A stretch of 56,744 nucleotides of DNA, taken from UMGS1387 sp045540015. Lineage in GTDB: Bacteria; Bacillota; Clostridia; Oscillospirales; CAG-382. The position numbers and the translations under genes were made by a program. The stretch lies in assembly GCA_045540015.1 (NCBI GenBank), contig JAZQGP010000057.1, positions 1-56,744 on the forward strand, read 5' to 3'. Of this stretch, positions 33,114 through 42,854 are shown piece after piece (position 1 is the stretch's first letter; each line of letters opens with the position of its first letter). The notes beneath the pieces are model-generated. The model was not told the origin of the DNA. It worked only from the letters and a program-made list of their open reading frames with translations, and ran no database searches.

Positions 33114-36100
33114 ATGAAAAGAACTCTTAGTATCCTTATTGCAGTAATGATGGTAATAACTCTTACCGCAACAATCGCAGGGGCACAGCAGGAAATCAGT
33201 GTAAAGCTTAACAGCGAAAAGATTGTTTTTGCTGACGTAAAGCCTCAAATTATAAACAGCAGAACAATGGTTCCGCTCAGAGCAATCTTCGAAGCACTCG
33301 GTGCAAGTGTAGAGTGGGATGATGCCACAAAAACTGTAAAGTCACAGAAGGGCGACATTACAATAGAGCTTACAATCGGTGCTAATGAACTTAAGAAAAA
33401 CGGAAGTCCCGTTGCTCTTGATGTTCCCGGTCAGATAGTTGACTCCAGAACTCTCGTTCCAGTAAGAGCAATTTCCGAAGCATATGAATGCAATGTTCAG
33501 TGGGACGATGCTGCAAAGACAGTTCTCATTACAACTCCCGACGGTGGAAAGAAAGAAGAAAAGGTTGTTTATAGCTTTGATCTTTATCCCACTCTTTTAA
33601 GATGCTACAATATTGACGGTCTTACTCTTGACGGAACAACACTTAAGGGAAAATCCACAAGCGGCGATCCCAGTATGACGTATACATCAAAACTTGGAAT
33701 TGATATCAGTAATGTGTCTGTGATTAGGGTAACTGCAAAGACACCTTTAGCAGGCAAGGGAATGGAAATATACTTCAGCACAGAAGCAGATTCCGCACTT
33801 GATGCTGAAAAGAGATTTTTGATAGAATCGGTTTCCGACGACGTTGCAGTTTATACGGTAAATACAAAAGACAATAAAGCATGGACAGGTATGCTCGGTG
33901 AATTCAGAATTGACCCTGTAATGGCAGCTGATGTTGAATTTGAGATTGTATCTGTTGAATTTTTGGGTATTGAAAACACTGTAACCGGAAATGTTGAAAT
34001 TACAGAAAACACCGTTGTTCAGCACGGTAAGGATTATGAGCTTCCGAGAGAGGATTCTTTTCTTATTGCAGATTCACTTGCTATGCGTGGCGGCGGAGAT
34101 TTTCCCCTTGCAAACGGATGGCTTGTCGATAATAAGACTTCAGAACTCGTAGGCGACGGAAGATTGTCTGCGAATGTAATGGATTGGTATACTGACGAAT
34201 ATAACGCAGTGTACCGTGATTTTGATGCAATTACATCGGGTAATGTAATTCTTGAATACAGTGCTGAAATGATGTCACCTGATGACGGTTTTTATCTTGG
34301 GTTTGCGGATGACAAGGGAAATGTCAACGTGAAAATTAAGTCTGATTACGGCTTTTTTACAATGTGCGGTACGAAAAACGTAAAAACAGAAATTCCTTTT
34401 GCAAAAGAAGAACTTACCGATTATGCAATCCTTCTTAATGTCAACCTTGACAAGAATGAAATGTATGCTTATATAAACGGCATTTTGACGGAAAAATGTC
34501 CCATTGCAGACGGCATAAGTCTTAACAGGCTGGTAATCGGTTCTACAGTTGAAGGTAAGGCATATGCAACCCCGAGACTTGTAAGACTCTATCAGAACTA
34601 TGCATCAGCAGAAAGAATTATTGCAAATGAAGCACTTTCGGGCAAGGCTCCATACGGTATGAATACTGCCGGCGATGTAAAAATTGCCGCATATCCCTGG
34701 AAGAGTGCAGACGGCTACAGCGTAAAGATTAACGCTTTAAGCGGGGTAGATTCCTATGCATCAAAGAATTTTGCTAAAGTAGCCGAAAAGGGCGTATTTG
34801 AATCGCTTGTATATCTTCCCAAAAATGTAAACGGTGCTTATTTTGCACTGACAAGTGAAGATGCGGAAGCTATCAAGATTTACAGTAAGGACGGCGCATG
34901 GTATGTGGGAGATAAAAAGCTGCGCGACTTTACCGAAAATATCTGGCAGATTCTCCGTGTTGAAACAGATGCTAAAGCCGATAAAGCAGTAATTAAGATT
35001 TGTGGAAAGACCGTTGGCACAGCTGATTTTAAGGTTGATTACATAAACGGTTTCAAAGTCGGTATTAATCCCGATAAGAATGCTGTCATGTGGTTTGATG
35101 ATGTAGTTGCTTATAATTATATCGACCACGCAGACTATCCGTCAGAGCCAAAGGCAAACAATGACGATAATTATAACGTGGGTATTCATGTATGTAATCT
35201 CTGGCACGATGCAAGTATAGCAGAGGGCTGGCAGGCTGTAACGGCATTCGATGAGTTCGAACCTTATATGGGTTACTACGATGAAGGTACTCCCGAAGTT
35301 GCAGACTGGGAAATTAAAATGATGGCTGAACACGGCATTGACTTCCAGAATATGGTCTGGTACGCAGGTCTTTCAAATGACATGATGCCGATAAAGAGCC
35401 CCGTAACAAGCAATTACGCTATGCATGACGGTTATTTCAATGCAAAGTACAGCGATATGGTTAAGTTCTGCATAATGTGGGAAAACCATGCAGGCGGTAC
35501 AAATACAAGAAATCTTGAAGAATTCAAGGAATATATCTGGAAGTACTGGAAGGAATATTACTTCTCCGACCCGAGATATATGGTGCTTGACAATAAACCA
35601 ATTATCACATTCTGGGATTACGCTAATCTCATAAAATCATTCGGAAGTGCAGAAGGTGTTAAGAAAGCCGTTGAATTTATGAGAGAGGATATAAAGACTC
35701 TCGGATTTGACGATATTATAATTGTTATACCGAACAGAGCTGATGCTGATGCACAGGCACTCGGTGTTGACGGCATGTACTACTATCACTTTGCTCAGAA
35801 CGGTTCGTCTGCTGATTACCAGATTACCACCATGGAGGGCAGAAAGCAGGCATCACTTCCCGTTATTCCTACCCTTGCTATCGGTCACAATGGTATAGGA
35901 AGATATGATACAAGAACCGATATTATTACCCTTGACGGACATAAGAAGGTTGCAGAGTATATTAAGAACGATTACCTTGTAAGCAAGAAAAACGGAACAT
36001 GGGCAGATAATCTCCTATTTGTTTCCAACTGGAATGAATATTCTGAGGGACATTACATAAATCCCACAAATTCTTACGGTTATGGATATCTTGAAAATAT

Positions 36101-37988
36101 TAAAGATGTGTTCACCAATGATAAGTCTGACCATTCAAAACTTGATACTGGACTTACAGAAGCACAGAAGACTCGTATTACCAAGAGCTATCCTGATAAC
36201 CACCATGCAATAAGACTCCACAGAAATGTGACTTCGCAATACGATGTTTCCGAACTTAAAGTGAATAAGTCGTGGAGCTTTGCAAATGATGAAACGTATG
36301 ATACATGGAAGCTTATTTCCATGGAGGTTGATTCCAAGACTGAAAAGGGTATCAAGGCACACGCTACTACCGTCGACCCCGTAATTGAAACCAAGAGTAT
36401 GAAGCTCGATATTTCCTCCACACCTGTAATTCACATCAGAATGTCAGCTGAAAAAGCTACTCTTATGGACATTTTCTTCAAGACACTTACAAATCCCGAA
36501 ATCGAGGCTAACGTCAAGCACAGAAGAATACAGGTTGCCGAAGCAGGAAAGATGGTTGACTATTATATTGATATGTCAGACAACCCCGAATGGAAGGGAA
36601 CACTTATCGGTCTTCGTATAGACCCTGTAAGCAATCAGATGGCATTTGAAATCGAGCTTATAGAACTTCTCAAGACCGATAGTCAGAAAGCTTCTGTTGT
36701 TGCAAACGGATTTGAAATGGATTTCGACTTTGATCCGCTGATTGTTGACGATGACGTTGAAGTAACGGCAGATCCCAGAAAGGGCTTCTTTACAAGACTT
36801 AATCTTTACTATGTATGGAACAGACATACAGAAACACTTACTGTTGAAAGCAAAACAAACAAGCTTGTTCTTAAAGTCGGTTCAAATAAAGCGCAACTGG
36901 ACGGAAAGACCGTAGACCTCGGATATACATTCGCCTTGTTTGATGGATTGCCTGTAATCAGACTCGGAAAGTTCTGCAAGATGCTCGGATTTGATGCAAA
37001 GCTTGAAGATGATGTGATGATAATTAAATCCAATAACAGAGAAGAACCGGTTGAAAAAGAATACTTCGGCTGGGATTTCGACAGAGATATGGACCTTGAG
37101 GGATGGATGCAGTCAACTGCAACTCCGAACGCTATAAACGGCTTTCTGCAACTCAGAAACCCCAGCATTTCAGATGTGCAGGTATTCTCTCCTAATTTCA
37201 ATATCTATGCTGCAGATTATGAAAGACTTACCGTTGGTATAAGAGTCAAGGAACCAAAAAAGCTCAAGGGACACTATTTCCAGATTTTCTATGATGCAAA
37301 CGGTGCAAGCTACACCGAAAAGAACAGCCTTAAAGCCCAGTGGAATGACCTTGACCCAAAGAAGGATGAACTTATTGAAATCGAATTCGACCTTACAAAG
37401 CAGGAAGGCTGGAAGGGCTCAATAATAAATCTCAGAGTTGACCCGTTCAATTCCAGCAGCGAATGCGATATTGACTATATAAGACTCTATCCTTCAAAAA
37501 ACAAGGGTAGCGGTAATGTTGCTTCAAACGTGAAGTTTGAGGAAATTACCAGAATGGAATTTGATAATGCAGACGATGCTTCAAAGCTTTCTCCTCACAA
37601 TGTAACCCTGAAGGTTTCCGACGGCTGTCTCAAGCTTGCTGATCCTAAGTCTGGAGATGTGGGTGTACTCTGGAACGGTGCAAACCTTAATGCAAGTGAA
37701 ATAACTGCAATCAAGATTGGCTTGAAAACAAATGTTGAAGCAATGGCAGGAAAGTTCCTGCAGGTATTCTTTGATACGGATACAGAGCCTCTTCTCAGCG
37801 AAGAAAAAAGTTTGAAGTTTGTATATGATATTGTAGAAAAAAACGATGGCGATTTGTATGAAATTGTTATTGATATGACTGAGAATAAATCCTGGAAGGG
37901 AAAGATTGCAACATTGAGAATTGACCCGTACAACTCGAATTTTGAAACAAACATTGAGTATGTTTCATTCGGAACAATAACAAAATAG
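33114..37988 (+). CDS. Large secreted protein with copper-amine-oxidase-like, WbsX/GH99-like and repeated beta-sandwich domains
   Basis: A 1624-residue exported protein; the signal peptide is MKRTLSILIAVMMVITLTAT to about residue 25. ATG 33114 follows AAGGAAGGG. Domains in order: two copper-amine-oxidase-N ('stalk') repeats (about 27-139, AIFEALGASVEWDDATKTV and AISEAYECNVQWDDAAKTV); a first WKG-type module ending near 270 (WTGMLGEFRIDP); a LamG-like beta-sandwich region; a WbsX/GH99-like alpha/beta barrel (about 684-1000) with the signature NWNEYSEGHYINPTNSYGYGY; a second WKG module (about 1160); another stalk-like repeat; and third and fourth WKG modules (about 1433 and 1594). Probably cell-surface or secreted and acting on, or binding, a glycan. 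It is monocistronic with a terminator behind it. Confidence 0.82.
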   Translation: MKRTLSILIAVMMVITLTATIAGAQQEISVKLNSEKIVFADVKPQIINSRTMVPLRAIFEALGASVEWDDATKTVKSQKGDITIELTIGANELKKNGSPVALDVPGQIVDSRTLVPVRAISEAYECNVQWDDAAKTVLITTPDGGKKEEKVVYSFDLYPTLLRCYNIDGLTLDGTTLKGKSTSGDPSMTYTSKLGIDISNVSVIRVTAKTPLAGKGMEIYFSTEADSALDAEKRFLIESVSDDVAVYTVNTKDNKAWTGMLGEFRIDPVMAADVEFEIVSVEFLGIENTVTGNVEITENTVVQHGKDYELPREDSFLIADSLAMRGGGDFPLANGWLVDNKTSELVGDGRLSANVMDWYTDEYNAVYRDFDAITSGNVILEYSAEMMSPDDGFYLGFADDKGNVNVKIKSDYGFFTMCGTKNVKTEIPFAKEELTDYAILLNVNLDKNEMYAYINGILTEKCPIADGISLNRLVIGSTVEGKAYATPRLVRLYQNYASAERIIANEALSGKAPYGMNTAGDVKIAAYPWKSADGYSVKINALSGVDSYASKNFAKVAEKGVFESLVYLPKNVNGAYFALTSEDAEAIKIYSKDGAWYVGDKKLRDFTENIWQILRVETDAKADKAVIKICGKTVGTADFKVDYINGFKVGINPDKNAVMWFDDVVAYNYIDHADYPSEPKANNDDNYNVGIHVCNLWHDASIAEGWQAVTAFDEFEPYMGYYDEGTPEVADWEIKMMAEHGIDFQNMVWYAGLSNDMMPIKSPVTSNYAMHDGYFNAKYSDMVKFCIMWENHAGGTNTRNLEEFKEYIWKYWKEYYFSDPRYMVLDNKPIITFWDYANLIKSFGSAEGVKKAVEFMREDIKTLGFDDIIIVIPNRADADAQALGVDGMYYYHFAQNGSSADYQITTMEGRKQASLPVIPTLAIGHNGIGRYDTRTDIITLDGHKKVAEYIKNDYLVSKKNGTWADNLLFVSNWNEYSEGHYINPTNSYGYGYLENIKDVFTNDKSDHSKLDTGLTEAQKTRITKSYPDNHHAIRLHRNVTSQYDVSELKVNKSWSFANDETYDTWKLISMEVDSKTEKGIKAHATTVDPVIETKSMKLDISSTPVIHIRMSAEKATLMDIFFKTLTNPEIEANVKHRRIQVAEAGKMVDYYIDMSDNPEWKGTLIGLRIDPVSNQMAFEIELIELLKTDSQKASVVANGFEMDFDFDPLIVDDDVEVTADPRKGFFTRLNLYYVWNRHTETLTVESKTNKLVLKVGSNKAQLDGKTVDLGYTFALFDGLPVIRLGKFCKMLGFDAKLEDDVMIIKSNNREEPVEKEYFGWDFDRDMDLEGWMQSTATPNAINGFLQLRNPSISDVQVFSPNFNIYAADYERLTVGIRVKEPKKLKGHYFQIFYDANGASYTEKNSLKAQWNDLDPKKDELIEIEFDLTKQEGWKGSIINLRVDPFNSSSECDIDYIRLYPSKNKGSGNVASNVKFEEITRMEFDNADDASKLSPHNVTLKVSDGCLKLADPKSGDVGVLWNGANLNASEITAIKIGLKTNVEAMAGKFLQVFFDTDTEPLLSEEKSLKFVYDIVEKNDGDLYEIVIDMTENKSWKGKIATLRIDPYNSNFETNIEYVSFGTITK

Positions 37989-37994
37989 CGTTTT

Positions 37995-38027
37995 AAAGCA
38001 TCCGCAGAAAACAGCGGATGCTTTCTT
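37995..38027 (+). terminator. Intrinsic terminator of the large secreted protein gene
   Basis: An 11-bp stem (37995-38005 with 38014-38024) and an eight-base loop, followed by TTCTT, lies just after the stop. Confidence 0.8.
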
Positions 38028-38075
38028 ATGGGATTTGTAAGTCGCGTTGGTAGGACTGTAAAAATAAATTTTCAA

Positions 38076-38111
38076 CAAAAAACCTCTGCTGTGTTTTTGC
38101 ACAACAGAGGT
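38076..38111 (-). terminator. Intrinsic terminator of the NSS transporter gene
   Basis: Stem of seven plus four pairs around one mismatch (38082-38093 with 38100-38111) and a T run on the minus strand, about 55 bases beyond the transporter stop. Confidence 0.8.
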
Positions 38112-38166
38112 GATTTTTATATAATCATAAAATAAAGCTATGCATTCTTGTTAACGAGAAAGCAAG

Positions 38167-39546
38167 TTAACCGAGGAGCTTGAATTTGTCGATGTAACCC
38201 ATAACAAATACAGCAACGATTATAATGGGAAGAATGTACTTGAAGTAAACCTTTCCCCATTTCGGGAACTTGATACCCTTTCCGGCATCACATTCTGCAA
38301 TGAAGTTGTCCCAACCCCAACCGTATCTTGTAGTACAGAAAAGCACATAAACAAGGCTGCCAAAGGGAAGAAGGTTGTTGGAAACGATAAAGTCTTCAAT
38401 ATCCTGAATGTTTCCGCCTTCCCAAAGTGTGAATCCGCTCCATACGTTAAAGCCAAGTACACAAGGCATTGAAAGTACAAGCACGAGAATAAGGTTTATT
38501 GCAACGGATTTCTTTCTGCTCCAGCCAAGGTGGTCCATGCCAAAGCTAACAATGTTTTCAAATACCGCAACAACAGTGGAAAGAGCAGCAAAACTCATGA
38601 AGATAAAGAATAAGCTTCCCCAGATTCTTCCGCCTGCCATCTGGTTGAATATGTTGGGAAGAGTTTCGAATACAAGACCGGGGCCTGCACCGGGGTCAAC
38701 ACCAAAGCTGAAGCAAGCCGGGAATACGATAAGACCTGCAACAAATGCAACAAATGTATCAAGCGCGCAAATGCTGATTGTTTCACCGAAGAGCGCACGC
38801 TCGCGGCTGATGTAGCTTCCGAAAATTGCCATTGAGCCGATACCTATGCTAAGCGTGAAGAACGACTGACCCAGAGCTGCATATATAGCTTCTCCGAGAC
38901 CGTTTTCCGCCATTTTTCCGAAATCGGGCATGAGGTAGAATTTAAGACCATCAATTGCTCCCGAACCGAGTGTTACGCTTCTTACAGCAAGTATAAGCAT
39001 AATTACAAGAAGTGCAGACATCATAACTTTCGTAATCTTTTCAACACCGTTCTGAAGACCGAGACTGCAGACGAAGAAGCCGAGAAGTACGGTTACAACC
39101 ATCCAGAAGGTAAGCTCGCCGGGATTTGAGAGCATATTTCCGAATACTTCAGAAACTCCTGCCTGGTCCTTGCCCACAAAAGCACCGGATGCTGTTTTGT
39201 AAATGTAAGCAAGCATCCAACCGCCGACGGTTGTATAGAACATCATGAGAATATAGTTTCCAATCATGCCTATGTAGCCTGCAAGATGCCATTTAGAGCC
39301 GGGCTTTTCAAGAGTTTTAAAGCTCATTGCACCTGATTTCTGGCTTGCACGTCCTACGGAGAATTCCATCGCCATAATCGGAAGACCGAGAATGATGAGG
39401 AAAAGAAGGTAAACAAGCACAAATGCCGCACCGCCGTATTTTCCTACGATGTAAGGGAAACGCCACACGTTTCCGAGACCTATTGCGCAGCCTGCGGATA
39501 TAAGTATAAATCCGAGTCTTGACGCAAAATGTTCACGCTGGTTCAT
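38167..39546 (-). CDS. Sodium-dependent transporter (NSS/SNF family)
   Basis: A 459-residue neurotransmitter:sodium symporter homologue (LeuT/MhsT fold). The TM1 signature is GCAIGLGNVWRFPYIVGKYGGAAF, where the unwound helix binds Na+ and substrate, and TM6-TM8 stretches SIGIGSMAIFGSYISRE and FAALSTVVAVFENIVSFGMD are conserved. About 11 membrane segments are visible. It probably imports an amino acid with Na+. ATG 39546 follows AAAGGAT; an upstream extension in frame is part of the promoter region. It is monocistronic. Confidence 0.92.
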   Translation of the reverse strand: MNQREHFASRLGFILISAGCAIGLGNVWRFPYIVGKYGGAAFVLVYLLFLIILGLPIMAMEFSVGRASQKSGAMSFKTLEKPGSKWHLAGYIGMIGNYILMMFYTTVGGWMLAYIYKTASGAFVGKDQAGVSEVFGNMLSNPGELTFWMVVTVLLGFFVCSLGLQNGVEKITKVMMSALLVIMLILAVRSVTLGSGAIDGLKFYLMPDFGKMAENGLGEAIYAALGQSFFTLSIGIGSMAIFGSYISRERALFGETISICALDTFVAFVAGLIVFPACFSFGVDPGAGPGLVFETLPNIFNQMAGGRIWGSLFFIFMSFAALSTVVAVFENIVSFGMDHLGWSRKKSVAINLILVLVLSMPCVLGFNVWSGFTLWEGGNIQDIEDFIVSNNLLPFGSLVYVLFCTTRYGWGWDNFIAECDAGKGIKFPKWGKVYFKYILPIIIVAVFVMGYIDKFKLLG

Positions 39547-39589
39547 ATTAACAATCCTTTCAAATGAAAATTTGAGTTTTGCTGTATAT

Positions 39590-39618
39590 ATAATACCAAT
39601 TTTTTCTTGTTTCGTCAA
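39590..39618 (-). promoter_or_regulatory. Sigma-A promoter of the NSS transporter
   Basis: Minus-strand TTGACG, 17-base spacer, TATTAT, placed about 45 bases before the start codon. Confidence 0.72.
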
Positions 39619-39720
39619 TGGGGTATGACAAAATATTTCATTGTTTTGAAATATTTTGTATTAACTAATGTTTTTTTAGGCAGAAACAGTATAGATTTAA
39701 TTGTTTTTGTAAAAATATAT

Positions 39721-39743
39721 CCGTAAAGTAAAATTTACGGAGG
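39721..39743 (+). promoter_or_regulatory. Hairpin abutting the ribosome binding site of the D,D-carboxypeptidase gene
   Basis: CCGTAAA (39721-39727) pairs with TTTACGG (39734-39740), and its last two bases are the first G residues of GGAGG. Folding would partly occlude the ribosome binding site. Confidence 0.45.
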
Positions 39744-39751
39744 TTTTGTAA

Positions 39752-40906
39752 ATGAAAAAAACAATATGTTTTCTGCTTTGTTTTGTTTTAAGCATAATGC
39801 CGTTTTGCGCTTTTGCACAAGAAACTCAAGAGAACGAGAAAAAAGCATATCCGTCTCTTTCGCTAAACAGCGCTTCTGCCTGTCTTATGGAGGCTTCAAC
39901 GGGAGAAGTTTTGTATGAGCAAAATTCTCACGAGCGCCTTGAACCGGCATCCGTTACAAAAACAATGGCACTGCTTCTTATTATGGAGGCACTTGACAAC
40001 GGTACAATAACTCTTGATACACTTGTGACCGGAAGTGACCACGCTTCCTCCATGGGCGGTTCTCAGATATGGCTTGAAAACGGAGAGCAGATGACGGTAA
40101 ACGAAATGCTCAAAGCTATAGTTGTTTCGTCCGCAAACGACTGTACAGTTGCAATGGGTGAACACCTTGCGGGAAGCGAAGAAACTTTTGTTGCATGTAT
40201 GAATGAAAAGGCAAAGAGCCTGGGAATGAATGACACTCACTTTGTAAACTGTACGGGGCTTCCGGTTGAAAACCACTACACTAGCGCATACGATATTGCT
40301 CTTATGACGCGTGAGCTTTTAAAGCATGAGCAGATATTTAACTACACTACCATATGGACCGATACCGTCCGCGGCGGACAAATGGGACTTTCCAACACAA
40401 ATAAGCTGATTCGCTTTTATAACGGAGCAAACGGCATGAAAACCGGCTATACGTCAAGTGCACTTTATTGTATGTCTGCCACGGCAAAACGTGATGGAAT
40501 GCAGCTCATCGCTGCGGTTATGAAGGCAGACACAAGTGATAAACGTTTTTCTGATGCAAAAAAGCTTCTTGACCACGGCTTTGCAAACTATTCAGTGTAT
40601 GAAACAGACACAAGCGGGCTTGAAACACTTCCGCTTAAAGGAGCAAAAAAGGACAGCATCAAAATAGGCTGCACTTCAAAGAGCATTGTTATCCCAAGAG
40701 GCAGAGCAGGTGAGATTGAGCGAAGCGTTTACCTTGAGGAAAATGTTACAGCACCTGTGAAAAAGGGACAGCAGGTCGGATATATCATATATGAATCCGG
40801 CGGTGAGGAAATAGCGCGGCTTCCTGTTGTAACACTTGAACAAGCTGAAAAAATAACATTTGCACAGATTTTTGCAAGAATGGTGAAAAGGCTTGCAGGT
40901 GCGTAG
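39752..40906 (+). CDS. D-alanyl-D-alanine carboxypeptidase (PBP5/DacF type)
   Basis: A 384-residue low-molecular-weight penicillin-binding protein with a signal peptide (MKKTICFLLCFVLSIMPFCAFA). The active site is complete: S67-V-T-K70, S127-A-N129 and K-T-G at about 230 (GMKTGYTSSA). It trims the terminal D-Ala of peptidoglycan stem peptides outside the membrane. A C-terminal beta domain and a basic amphipathic tail (IFARMVKRLAGA) for membrane attachment are present, as in DacA/DacF. Which paralogue it is cannot be settled; sporulation-type DacF is possible. Confidence 0.92.
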   Translation: MKKTICFLLCFVLSIMPFCAFAQETQENEKKAYPSLSLNSASACLMEASTGEVLYEQNSHERLEPASVTKTMALLLIMEALDNGTITLDTLVTGSDHASSMGGSQIWLENGEQMTVNEMLKAIVVSSANDCTVAMGEHLAGSEETFVACMNEKAKSLGMNDTHFVNCTGLPVENHYTSAYDIALMTRELLKHEQIFNYTTIWTDTVRGGQMGLSNTNKLIRFYNGANGMKTGYTSSALYCMSATAKRDGMQLIAAVMKADTSDKRFSDAKKLLDHGFANYSVYETDTSGLETLPLKGAKKDSIKIGCTSKSIVIPRGRAGEIERSVYLEENVTAPVKKGQQVGYIIYESGGEEIARLPVVTLEQAEKITFAQIFARMVKRLAGA

Positions 40907-40960
40907 GATGAGTTTTGTTAATATTTGTCTGTAATTTTCAAAAAATGTCACAAAATCACA

Positions 40961-40989
40961 TTGTTATTGCACGAATGACGTTGTATAAT
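40961..40989 (+). promoter_or_regulatory. Sigma-A promoter of pgi
   Basis: TTGTTA, 17-base spacer and TATAAT (40984-40989), about 30 bases before the ATG. Confidence 0.7.
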
Positions 40990-41020
40990 TAATCAGTATG
41001 ACTATGGAGGTATATAGACT

Positions 41021-42367
41021 ATGGCAATCAAGTGTAATGACAAATTTATAAAGAGCTTTGTGTCGGACGAAGAAATAAAGGCGCTTCTTCCTGCACTTAA
41101 CGACGTTCACGACAAAATCGTGAACAAGACCGGCGACGGAAACGACTTTCTCGGCTGGCACTCGCTTCCCAACGACTATGATAAGGATGAGTTTGAGCGC
41201 ATAAAGAAAGCTGCAAAGAAAATTCAGGACTCGTGCGACGTGTTCATCGTTATCGGTATCGGCGGCTCATATCTGGGAGCACGTGCAGCAATTGAATATA
41301 TCAAGAGCCCGAATTACAATCTTCTTCCTTCAAGAAAAACTCCCGAAATCTATTTCATCGGAAATTCAATAAGCCCTGCGGCTCTTTCCGAGACTCTTGA
41401 AATGTGCGAAGGAAAAGACGTTTGCGTAAACGTTATTTCAAAGTCGGGTACAACAACCGAGCCTGCGGTTGCTTTCCGTATTTTCCGCGGTCTTCTTGAG
41501 AAGAAATACGGCAAGGACGGAGCAAAGGATAGAATATTTGCAACAACAGATAAAGCACGCGGAACTCTCAAAGAATTCTCCGATGACATGGGATACGAAA
41601 CCTTTGTTATTCCGGATGATGTCGGAGGAAGATATTCCGTTCTCACTGCCTGCGGACTTTTGCCTATAGCCGTTGCAGGCTGCGACATTGATGCTATTAT
41701 GAAAGGTGCGGCTGACGCCTGCCGTGAGCTTTCCGTATGCGACATCGAAAAGAACGACGCATATAAGTATGCAGTTATCAGAAATGCACTTTACAACAAG
41801 GAAAAGTCCATGGAAATTATGGCTTGCTACGAGCCTGCATTCCAGTATATGAATGAATGGTGGAAGCAGCTCTTTGGCGAAAGCGAAGGCAAGGACGGCA
41901 AGGGTATATTCCCGGCATCCGTTATCTATTCAACAGACCTTCATTCTCTCGGACAGATTGTTCAGGAAGGTAAGAGAAATATCTTTGAGACGGTTATTGA
42001 CATTGAAAAGCAGAATGCAAGTGTAATTATTCCCGATGATCCTCAGAACATCGACAACCTCAACTTCCTTTCGGGACATGAGCTTAGCGAAGCAAACAAG
42101 AAGGCTTATCTTGCAACACTTCTTGCACATGTTGACGGCGGTGTTCCCAACATTGTAATTGAGATTCCTTCAAGAAGCGAATACGACTACGGCTACATGG
42201 TTTACTTCTTTGTGCTTGCATGTGCAGCTTCCGGATATATCCTTGGAGTAAATCCCTTCAATCAGCCCGGTGTTGAAGCCTATAAGAAGAACATGTTTGC
42301 ACTTCTTGGCAAGCCCGGTAAGGAAAACGACGACAGAAGAAAAGAACTTGAAGCTCGTCTCGGCTGA
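41021..42367 (+). CDS. pgi: Glucose-6-phosphate isomerase
   Basis: A 448-residue isomerase interconverting glucose-6-phosphate and fructose-6-phosphate in glycolysis. Recognised by the phosphate-binding segments GIGGSYLGARAAIEY and VISKSGTTTEPAVAFRI and by the C-terminal motif region with FFVLACAASGYILGVNPFNQPGVEAYK. The length fits the Firmicutes-type enzyme rather than the longer E. coli form. It is monocistronic, with its own promoter and a strong terminator. Confidence 0.96.
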   Translation: MAIKCNDKFIKSFVSDEEIKALLPALNDVHDKIVNKTGDGNDFLGWHSLPNDYDKDEFERIKKAAKKIQDSCDVFIVIGIGGSYLGARAAIEYIKSPNYNLLPSRKTPEIYFIGNSISPAALSETLEMCEGKDVCVNVISKSGTTTEPAVAFRIFRGLLEKKYGKDGAKDRIFATTDKARGTLKEFSDDMGYETFVIPDDVGGRYSVLTACGLLPIAVAGCDIDAIMKGAADACRELSVCDIEKNDAYKYAVIRNALYNKEKSMEIMACYEPAFQYMNEWWKQLFGESEGKDGKGIFPASVIYSTDLHSLGQIVQEGKRNIFETVIDIEKQNASVIIPDDPQNIDNLNFLSGHELSEANKKAYLATLLAHVDGGVPNIVIEIPSRSEYDYGYMVYFFVLACAASGYILGVNPFNQPGVEAYKKNMFALLGKPGKENDDRRKELEARLG

Positions 42368-42443
42368 GATGTCTTACAGAGTGAATTAAATAAGACTGCA
42401 GTTAAATGAACAGGCTCGGTAAAAACGAATAAAGATAAAAAGG

Positions 42444-42483
42444 CTCCTATGGCAGAATGAAAGAAACTGCCATAGGAGTTTTT
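42444..42483 (+). terminator. Intrinsic terminator of pgi
   Basis: A perfect 12-bp stem (42444-42455 with 42467-42478) followed by five T. Confidence 0.92.
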
Positions 42484-42556
42484 CGTTTTGTCAGTACAAA
42501 TAGAATGACTGGCGGTTTATATCGTTGTAAAGTCGGTTTTGACGTAATCCGTATGC

Positions 42557-42739
42557 TTAGTAGATTTCAACATCGTCTACAGAGTTTTCAAGTATAATGT
42601 TTATCAGCTCATTTCTTGAACGATTGCTTTTATCCGACAAACTGTCGATTTTTGCAAGAGTACCTTCCTTAATGCGAACAGAAATTACTTTATATCCGTC
42701 CTCTCCTTTTTTGTTGATTTTTATAATTCCTTTTGACAT
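42557..42739 (-). CDS. Ribbon-helix-helix DNA-binding protein
   Basis: A 60-residue protein with the Arc/CopG-type fold pattern: a short beta strand YKVISVRIKEG followed by helices TLAKIDSLSDKSN and SRNELINIILENSV. ATG 42739 follows AGGTGATAACA. Such proteins bind palindromic DNA as dimers of dimers and often repress their own gene. No toxin gene is beside it, so it is an orphan regulator rather than an obvious toxin-antitoxin antidote. It reads away from hairpin array B, and the 8-bp inverted repeat at 42767-42795 in its own upstream region is a likely operator. Confidence 0.85.
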   Translation of the reverse strand: MSKGIIKINKKGEDGYKVISVRIKEGTLAKIDSLSDKSNRSRNELINIILENSVDDVEIY

Positions 42740-42766
42740 TGTTATCACCTCATACTACAATTATAT

Positions 42767-42795
42767 TATGATATGACATTCAAGTATATATCATA
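42767..42795 (-). promoter_or_regulatory. Candidate operator of the ribbon-helix-helix gene
   Basis: TATGATAT (42767-42774) and ATATCATA (42788-42795) form a perfect 8-bp inverted repeat with a 13-base centre. ATTCAA followed by an AT run is also repeated directly nearby. It lies some 28 bases from the start codon. Confidence 0.4.
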
Positions 42796-42825
42796 AATGT
42801 ATTCAAAATATATTACAATTGCGTG

Positions 42826-42854
42826 TTGACAAGCTTTGGTGTATGTGATATAAT
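42826..42854 (+). promoter_or_regulatory. Sigma-A promoter reading into hairpin array B
   Basis: Perfect TTGACA (42826-42831), 17-base spacer and perfect TATAAT (42849-42854), with TGA before the -10. The -10 overlaps the first, degenerate separator of the array, and transcription would start inside the first hairpin. Confidence 0.82.
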
